Source: Gordonia alkaliphila
GTDB lineage: Bacteria > Actinomycetota > Actinomycetes > Mycobacteriales > Mycobacteriaceae
Length of the DNA stretch: 64,000 nt
Direction: 5' to 3'
Assembly: GCF_023017165.1 (NCBI RefSeq)
Contig: NZ_JALKBW010000001.1
Coordinates: 1,736,001-1,800,000 of the forward strand
Of this stretch, positions 58,426-64,000 are shown one piece after another (within the stretch, counting starts at the first letter, position 1; each line of letters starts with the position of its first letter). Below the pieces are notes generated by a model. The model was given only the letters and a program-made list of their open reading frames with translations, was not told where the DNA came from and made no database searches. The position numbers were made by a program, and so were the translations under genes.

Positions 58426-59169
58426 TCAGGCCTCGGGGCGCTGGCTCCGGTGCGCGGGCGGGTCGATCGGCTCGTCGAAGTCGACCGGCGTCTCGACGAT
58501 CGGCGCGCGGCTGGCGCGCCAGCGCTTGAAGACCTCGTAGAAGATCGGCATCACCGAGATCAGCACGATGATGATGAAGATGAAGTCCACGTTGTCGGCG
58601 ATGAACTGGATCTGGCCGAGGAAGTAGCCCAGCAGCGTGACGCCGCAGCCCCACAGCACAGCGCCGACGATGTTGTAGGTGAGGAAGATCGAGTACCGCA
58701 TGCGAGCGGCACCGGCGACCAGCGGTGCGTAGGTGCGGACGATCGGCACGAAACGGGCCAGCACGATGGTGATCGGACCGTGCTTCTCGAAGAACTCGTG
58801 CGCCTCGATGATGTAGGCCTCTTTGAGGAACTTGTTGCCCGGTTTGAACAGCGAATAGCCAAGCTTGTTGCCGATGAAATAGCCCACCTGATCGCCGAGG
58901 AAGGCGGCGATCGGAATCGTCACCAGCAGCACCCACAGTGGCGCGAACGGCTCGACCTCGGCCGATTTCGCCGCCACGATCAGACCCGCGGTGAACAGGA
59001 GGGAGTCGCCGGGCAACAGGGGGAACAGCAGTCCTGACTCGATGAAGACCACGAGCAGCAGGCCACCCAGAATCCATCCGCCGAACGAGTTCAGCAGGTT
59101 CACCGGGTCGAGGAAGCTGGGCAGCAGGGCCAGTTCCGTGGTGGTTTGAGCGAGGACGGTTTCGATCAC
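58426..59169 (-). CDS. DedA-family membrane protein, probable undecaprenyl-phosphate translocase
   Basis: A 247-residue DedA protein with the conserved re-entrant motif FPLLPGDSLLFTAG, a second FLGDQVGYFIG, and the Arg-bearing ARFVPIVRTYAPLVAG. DedA proteins such as UptA return undecaprenyl phosphate across the membrane for cell-wall synthesis. GTG start at 59169. A DUF368 gene, the other family with this role, lies 94 bp upstream on the same strand. Confidence 0.9.
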   Translation of the reverse strand: MIETVLAQTTTELALLPSFLDPVNLLNSFGGWILGGLLLVVFIESGLLFPLLPGDSLLFTAGLIVAAKSAEVEPFAPLWVLLVTIPIAAFLGDQVGYFIGNKLGYSLFKPGNKFLKEAYIIEAHEFFEKHGPITIVLARFVPIVRTYAPLVAGAARMRYSIFLTYNIVGAVLWGCGVTLLGYFLGQIQFIADNVDFIFIIIVLISVMPIFYEVFKRWRASRAPIVETPVDFDEPIDPPAHRSQRPEA

Positions 59170-59263
59170 GAACGGAAAGGATACCCGGCGGTGCCTGGCA
59201 AACCCCTGAGCGCCAGGTCACGACCTCAGCAGAAGAGGCCCGGGAGTTCCGGTTCCTGGAGTG

Positions 59264-60265
59264 TCAGGCCCCGGCCGCGTCGACGCTGTACTGCTTGCGC
59301 TGGAAGTAGGCGACGATGGCGACCAGCCCGGCGCCCACCGCGAACAGGCCGAGCGCCATCGGCCAGTCGTCGCCCGCGGCCTGCAGGCCGCCGTTGTCGT
59401 CCTGCCACGGCCAGAGTGCGCGCAGCGAACCGGTCATCAGGCCGGCCGCGGCGACCATGGCGATGGTGTGGTGATGGGCCAGCACCCACTCGAGGGCGCG
59501 GACGAAGACGACGAGACCGAAGATCGCGCCCAGCGCGAACACGGCGAGGTAGGCGAAGTCCAGGTTGTCGACGGCGTTCATGGTGGCGGCGTACAGGCCC
59601 ACCACCAGCAGCACGAAGGAGCCGGAGACGCCGGGCAGCACCAGGGCGCAGATCGCGACAGCGGCCACCACGAAAACCAGGGGCAGCGCGGGATCGGTGA
59701 TCTCCGAGCGGGGCAGCGACGTGAGCACGCCCACGGCGGCGGCGGCGCCGACGAACCAGGCCACCGCGCTCCAGCGCGAGGACGTGGTCGACAGCGAACC
59801 GGGGGTGATCTCTAGGAACGGGATCACCACCGACATCGCGATCATGCCCATGAACAGGGCCTTGGAGGCGACGGGCTGATCGGTGACGAACGACTCCATG
59901 AGCCCGGCGATGGAGAAGACCACCAGAGCCATGCCGATCGCCACCGGGATCAGCAGTCGCCAGTCCACCTGGCGCGCGGCGGTCTTCCAGTCGCCGCGGG
60001 TCAGCAGGGCCTTGCCGACGTCGGTCAGGTGTTTGGCGGCGGCGATCAGCCGACTGTAGATGCCGGTGACCAGGGCGATGGTGCCGCCGGAGACACCGGG
60101 GATGGTCTCGGCGATGCCGATGAGCGCCCCGCGGATCAGGTTGGCGATGAATTCGCCGGGGGACTGGCGGGTCCCAAGAGGTTCGGAACCAGAAGGTTCG
60201 GACGCAGCAGCTGCGGTCGCGGCGGGTTCGTCCGACGTCGTCGGTGGGGGCGTTGCATCGATCAC
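59264..60265 (-). CDS. DUF368 membrane protein, probable polyprenyl-phosphate transporter (PopT-like)
   Basis: A 333-residue protein of the DUF368 family with about ten helices and the internal repeat ETIPGVSGGTIALVTGIY / LVLPGVSGSFVLLVVGLY typical of PopT, which recycles undecaprenyl phosphate. The GTG at 60265 is preferred; a longer frame upstream has no ribosome site. A short hydrophilic N-terminus precedes helix 1. It leads the pair DUF368-DedA. Confidence 0.88.
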   Translation of the reverse strand: MIDATPPPTTSDEPAATAAAASEPSGSEPLGTRQSPGEFIANLIRGALIGIAETIPGVSGGTIALVTGIYSRLIAAAKHLTDVGKALLTRGDWKTAARQVDWRLLIPVAIGMALVVFSIAGLMESFVTDQPVASKALFMGMIAMSVVIPFLEITPGSLSTTSSRWSAVAWFVGAAAAVGVLTSLPRSEITDPALPLVFVVAAVAICALVLPGVSGSFVLLVVGLYAATMNAVDNLDFAYLAVFALGAIFGLVVFVRALEWVLAHHHTIAMVAAAGLMTGSLRALWPWQDDNGGLQAAGDDWPMALGLFAVGAGLVAIVAYFQRKQYSVDAAGA

Positions 60266-60434
60266 GAGGCCCCAGGTTACCGCTGATTTCGGCCGAAGCG
60301 GACCCTGCGGCCTGCCTGATCGCTGTGAGATTGGTGGCCTTCCCGGGGGCATGACTCATCGCGCAGGGGTTACCGGCATACTAGAGGGCGACAAGAAACG
60401 CCTGAATGCGGCCCATATTCGTTGGAGGATTCTG

Positions 60435-61469
60435 ATGCCCATCGCAACGCCCGAGCAGTACATCGAGATGATCGCTAAGGCCAAGGAGGGCGGTTACGCC
60501 TACCCGGCCATCAACTGCACTTCTTCGGAGACCGTCAACGCCGCGATCAAGGGCTTCGCCGACGCGGGCAGCGACGGCATCATCCAGTTCTCCACCGGCG
60601 GTGCCGAGTTCGGCTCCGGTCTCGGGGTGAAGGACATGGTCACCGGTGCCGTGGCGCTCGCCGAGTTCGCGCACGTGATCGCCGCCAAGTACGACATCAC
60701 TGTCGCGCTGCACACCGACCACTGCCCCAAGGACAAGCTCGACACCTTCGTGCGTCCGCTGATGGCCATCTCGCAGGAGCGCGTCGACAACGGCCAGAAC
60801 CCGCTGTTCCAGTCGCACATGTGGGACGGCTCGGCCGTGCCGATCGACGAGAACCTCGAGATCGCCAAGGAACTGCTGGAGCTCAGCAACAAGGCCAACA
60901 TCATCCTCGAGGTGGAGATCGGCGTCGTCGGCGGCGAAGAGGACGGCGTCGAAGCCGAGATCAACGACAAGCTGTACACCTCGATCGAGGACTTCGAGAA
61001 GACCGTCGACGCCCTCGGCGTCGGTGAGAAGGGCCAGTACATGCTGGCCGCAACCTTCGGCAACGTGCACGGCGTCTACAAGCCGGGCAACGTGAAGCTG
61101 AAGCCGTCGGTTCTCAAGGATGGCCAGAACGCCGCGGTCGCCAAGCTCGGCCTGGAGCCGGGCAGTCAGCCCTTCGACTTCGTCTTCCACGGCGGTTCGG
61201 GCTCGTCGACCGAGGACATCGAGGAGTCGCTGAGCTACGGCGTCATCAAGATGAACGTCGACACCGACACCCAGTACGCGTTCACCCGCCCGGTGGCCGG
61301 CCACATGTTCAGCAACTACGACGGTGTGCTGAAGGTCGACGGCGAGGTGGGCAACAAGAAGGTCTACGACCCGCGCAGCTACCTGAAGAAGGCCGAAGCC
61401 GCCATGACCGAGCGCGTCATCGAGGCGTGCAACGACCTCAAGTCGGCGGGCAAGTCGATCAGCGCCTGA
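60435..61469 (+). CDS. fbaA: class II fructose-bisphosphate aldolase
   Basis: A 344-residue zinc aldolase of glycolysis and gluconeogenesis. Zinc-binding His and base in HTDHCP; Glu/zinc region VEIGVVGGEEDG; HGVYKPGNVKL; phosphate-binding HGGSGSS and KMNVDTDTQYAF. ATG 60435 with GGAGGA 7 bases before it. Divergent from the DUF368 gene. Confidence 0.98.
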   Translation: MPIATPEQYIEMIAKAKEGGYAYPAINCTSSETVNAAIKGFADAGSDGIIQFSTGGAEFGSGLGVKDMVTGAVALAEFAHVIAAKYDITVALHTDHCPKDKLDTFVRPLMAISQERVDNGQNPLFQSHMWDGSAVPIDENLEIAKELLELSNKANIILEVEIGVVGGEEDGVEAEINDKLYTSIEDFEKTVDALGVGEKGQYMLAATFGNVHGVYKPGNVKLKPSVLKDGQNAAVAKLGLEPGSQPFDFVFHGGSGSSTEDIEESLSYGVIKMNVDTDTQYAFTRPVAGHMFSNYDGVLKVDGEVGNKKVYDPRSYLKKAEAAMTERVIEACNDLKSAGKSISA

Positions 61470-61487
61470 TCATCCCGGCAGCATAAA

Positions 61488-61530
61488 AATCCCCCGTCCT
61501 TCTCGCGAAGGGCGGGGGATTGTCGTTTTG
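61488..61530 (+). terminator. Rho-independent terminator after fbaA
   Basis: A 15-bp stem (61488-61502 with 61507-61521, one mismatch) with a TCGC loop, then TGTCGTTTT. Also placed to serve the convergent membrane-protein gene. Confidence 0.9.
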
Positions 61531-61572
61531 CTTTCGGCGGTGCCGGGGCAGCGCGGGCTGTGCCGACTGCGG

Positions 61573-62871
61573 CTACGGCTTGGCGCAGACCTTCCACTCA
61601 CCGTTGACCTTGCTCAGCGTCACCTGCGCGGAGGTGGTGGTGTTGGGGTCGTCGGTGCTGTAGACGTCGACGCCGACGCGGGCGGTGTCACCGTCGATGG
61701 CGACCGCGTTGACGTCCTTGAAGAGCATCATCTGGTTGCGGCTCTTCTGCGACTCGTACGCCTGCGTGAACTCCTCCGGAGACATGTCGGCGTAGATCGC
61801 GTACTGCTCGCCGCAGGTGATGGCCTTCAGGGCCTCCAGGTCGCCGTCGGCCATCGCGGTCTGGTAGGTCTCGGCGGCATCGGCCACCTTGTCCTGCTCG
61901 GACTCGTTGAAGCCGAAGAACCAGATGAGCACAGCGGCCACGATGACCAGGGCCACGACGATCGCGGCCCACAGGCCCGCGCGGCCCTTCTTCGGCTCGT
62001 CGGTGGTGGCCGGGGCGATCACCTCCGGCTGATGCGCGGAGGTGGACCAGGCCTGCTCGGCGGGCTTGGTCTCGGCGGCTGCCGCGGCGGCGACGTCGTC
62101 GGGCACCGCGATCTGCTCGGTGGGTGCCGCGGCGTTGGCGGCGGCGCTGACAGCGGCGGCGTCGATGATCTCGGTCGCCGACTCGTCGGATGCGGCCTCG
62201 TCGGACGCGGCATCCGCGTCGGCTTCGGTCTCGCCGAGCTCGATCGGGTGCTCGACGATGGGCCCGCGCGGGTCGGCATCGGGATCGACCGACTCGACGT
62301 CGCGGCGGGCCGGGGTCTCGGCGCGCTCGCCGGTGCCGGGAATCGCGACGACGGTGGTCTCCCGCTCGTCGGTCGCCGGGTCGTCGGCGGGGGCCTCGTC
62401 GGCAGCTGCTTCGTCGGTGGTGGCTTCGTCGTCGGCCTCGTCGTCGGCGGGCGCCTCGTCGGCCGGGTCTTCCGTTGCGGGGGCCTCTTCTGCCGGGGCC
62501 TCTTCGGTCGCGTCGTCGGACTCCGGCTCGGCGGCCTCGTCCTCGGGGTCCTCGTCGCCGTCGACCTCGGGCAGCGGGGTCTCCTCGGTGTCCTGGCCGG
62601 CGGCAGCAGCGGCCGCGGCAGCAGCGGCCGCGGGAATGGCGAAGGCCTTGGTGGGCGACTCGGAGTCGCCGCCGCCGGGCGTCTGGCCCGGCTCGATCTT
62701 GATCACGCTGGTCTCGGCGGGCGCCGCGGCGTCGCCGTCCGCGCCTGTGTCGGGAGTGTCCGGGGTGTCCGTGGGTTCGGCAGCGGCCGGATCGGACTCG
62801 CCGGCGCGGCGGGCGCGGAAGGCGTCGACGACCTTCTGTACGGCGCTGTTCTTGTCGTTGTCCGGAGTCAT
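61573..62871 (-). CDS. acidic Ala-rich membrane protein, Rv0361-like
   Basis: A 432-residue protein. Residues 1-300 are very rich in Ala, Glu, Asp and Pro (low complexity, cytoplasmic); a single helix follows (about 309-331), and the outside C-terminal domain (about 335-432) looks like an NTF2/DUF4878-type fold with one Cys pair (ITCGEQY, WKVCAKP). Place and layout match Rv0361 of M. tuberculosis, whose function is unknown. ATG 62871. Confidence 0.8.
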   Translation of the reverse strand: MTPDNDKNSAVQKVVDAFRARRAGESDPAAAEPTDTPDTPDTGADGDAAAPAETSVIKIEPGQTPGGGDSESPTKAFAIPAAAAAAAAAAAGQDTEETPLPEVDGDEDPEDEAAEPESDDATEEAPAEEAPATEDPADEAPADDEADDEATTDEAAADEAPADDPATDERETTVVAIPGTGERAETPARRDVESVDPDADPRGPIVEHPIELGETEADADAASDEAASDESATEIIDAAAVSAAANAAAPTEQIAVPDDVAAAAAAETKPAEQAWSTSAHQPEVIAPATTDEPKKGRAGLWAAIVVALVIVAAVLIWFFGFNESEQDKVADAAETYQTAMADGDLEALKAITCGEQYAIYADMSPEEFTQAYESQKSRNQMMLFKDVNAVAIDGDTARVGVDVYSTDDPNTTTSAQVTLSKVNGEWKVCAKP

Positions 62872-62995
62872 GCTGCGTCGTTCCTACTTCTCAAGGGAGT
62901 CGGCGTGCCACGGGCGGCGACACAACGACGAGAGTAACGAATCCTCGGATCGCCGCGTCGGGCCGGGCGGGCCCGCGGAGTGATTGAATGGCGGG

Positions 62996-63448
62996 GTGAC
63001 CTCATTCGGAGACCTCCTGGGACCCCCGCCGACGCTTTTGACCGGAGACGACGACGCCGAAAGCGATCTGCTCAACGGCGCCGACCCGGCCGCGGTAGCG
63101 GCCGAGTACCCGGCCGCCTCGATCGCTTGGGCCTATCTGGCCGAGGCTGCGCTCGACGGCCTCGCCGACGCCGACTCGTCGGCAGAGCCGGATCGTGCTC
63201 GTCAGATGGCCGGCTACGCCTATGCCCGGACCGGCTACCACCGCGGTCTGGATCAGCTTCGCCGCCACGGCTGGAAGGGCTACGGTCCGGTGCCGTGGAG
63301 CCATGAACCCAACCGCGGCTTCCTGCGCTGCGTCGGGTCGCTGGCGCGGGCTGCACAGATGATCGGTGAAGAAGACGAGTACCTGCGGTGCCTGGATCTG
63401 CTGAACGACAGCGATCCGCGGGCCATCGCCGAACTCGGCCTGGACTGA
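62996..63448 (+). CDS. DUF3151 protein, Rv0360c-like
   Basis: A 150-residue soluble protein starting MTSFGDLLGPPPTLL and containing ARTGYHRGLDQLRRHGWKG and WSHEPNRGFLRC, features of the actinobacterial DUF3151 family. Function unknown. GTG at 62996 chosen by family start; a TTG at 62984 is possible. The gene lies divergent from the Rv0361-like gene. Confidence 0.85.
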   Translation: MTSFGDLLGPPPTLLTGDDDAESDLLNGADPAAVAAEYPAASIAWAYLAEAALDGLADADSSAEPDRARQMAGYAYARTGYHRGLDQLRRHGWKGYGPVPWSHEPNRGFLRCVGSLARAAQMIGEEDEYLRCLDLLNDSDPRAIAELGLD

Positions 63449-63461
63449 CGGCACTCGTGTC

Positions 63462-64000
63462 ATGACCGTCGATCGGATGCGGGCTACCCGCTCGCGCCTG
63501 ATCGATCGGCTGCCGAAACCGGTGGCCAAGCGGGTGCGGCGCCTCGGGCTCTCCCTGGTGCCGATCCTGCAGTGCGCGATCGCCGGTGGTCTCGCCTGGT
63601 ACATCGCCTTCGACCTGCTCCATCACCAGCGCCCGTTCTTCGCGCCGATCGCCGCCGTCGCCTCCCTCGGCCTGGTCTTGGCCAAGCGGTGGCGGCGCTC
63701 GATCGAACTGATCGCCGGGGTGCTCATCGGCATCGCCGTCGGCGATCTGGTGATCTCGGTGATCGGCTCCGGGCCGTGGCAGATCGGTGTCGTGGTGGTG
63801 GTGGCCATGTCGGCCGCGGTGCTGGTCGACGGCGCGCCGATGATGACCAACCAGGCCGGTGCCTCCGCGGTGCTGGTCGCCACGCTGCTCCCGCCCGGCG
63901 ACGCCGCCGGCTACGAACGGGCCATCGACGCGATGGTCGGTGCCGGGGTGGCCCTGGCGATCGGCGCGTTGGTGCCGTTCAATCCGGCCCACCGTGCGCG
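63462..64000 (+). CDS. FUSC-type aromatic-acid exporter-like membrane protein, 3' end outside window
   Basis: The ATG at 63462 opens a frame still open at 64000 (about 179 codons). At least five hydrophobic helices follow a basic N-terminus; the repeated LVPILQCAIAGGLAWYIA and RSIELIAGVLIGIAVGD segments are like the FUSC/DUF2955-type family, which exports small aromatic or anionic compounds. It starts 13 bp after DUF3151. Confidence 0.75.
   Translation, partial: MTVDRMRATRSRLIDRLPKPVAKRVRRLGLSLVPILQCAIAGGLAWYIAFDLLHHQRPFFAPIAAVASLGLVLAKRWRRSIELIAGVLIGIAVGDLVISVIGSGPWQIGVVVVVAMSAAVLVDGAPMMTNQAGASAVLVATLLPPGDAAGYERAIDAMVGAGVALAIGALVPFNPAHRA

Overview
The window is about 68% G+C by eye and comes from a mycolic-acid actinobacterium (order Mycobacteriales). 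Gordonia is the best guess, but the genus is inferred and not shown. The support is: (i) a clpB ... ttfA-pyrE-SpoU-methyltransferase block and an fbaA/DedA/Rv0361-like/DUF3151 block that match the Rv0380c-Rv0384c and Rv0360c-Rv0364 neighbourhoods of Mycobacterium tuberculosis; (ii) TtfA, a trehalose monomycolate transport factor; (iii) IdeR-type iron boxes and a SigH-type promoter; (iv) a cholesterol oxidase.

Layout. 1-3.5 kb: the 5' part of an alpha/beta hydrolase, a DUF305 lipoprotein, and a small membrane protein divergent from a TetR regulator. 3.7-11.7 kb: a complete Kdp potassium uptake operon (a 30-residue membrane ORF, then kdpFABCDE), nearly every gene overlapping the next. 11.7-14.1 kb: a probable copper-stress operon (response regulator, histidine kinase, CueP-like lipoprotein); a 16-bp motif in front of it recurs in front of the DUF305 gene. 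14.1-16.7 kb: a thioesterase and ilvD. 16.7-18.8 kb: a lower-GC GIY-YIG nuclease-like gene bracketed by two copies of one palindromic repeat. 18.8-25.8 kb: a hydrolase and a five-gene siderophore uptake operon with an AraC regulator, both behind iron boxes.

26-39.2 kb: a lower-GC accessory island. It holds a PD-(D/E)XK nuclease-like gene cut by an ISL3-family element, a second diverged ISL3 element 5 bp away, two unrecognised genes coupled to a type I restriction-modification operon (hsdM-hsdS-hsdR), and a Doc-type toxin with a ribbon-helix-helix-like antitoxin. 39.2-47 kb: core genes (clpB, flavodoxin-like reductase, F420/PPOX protein, M20 peptidase, ttfA, pyrE, SpoU methyltransferase). 47-50.7 kb: a second DUF305 gene, the tail of a destroyed gene, an IS256-family element, and a secreted LVIVD-repeat protein. 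50.9-58.4 kb: TetR/cholesterol oxidase, an amino-acid symporter, and a TetR-controlled acyl-CoA dehydrogenase with two short-chain dehydrogenases (lipid or sterol catabolism). 58.4-64 kb: adjacent DUF368 and DedA genes, which represent the two families of undecaprenyl-phosphate translocase, then fbaA, an acidic membrane protein, DUF3151 and a FUSC-type transporter running off the end.

No tRNA, rRNA or CRISPR array was seen. All coordinates and motifs were read by eye; no database search was run.
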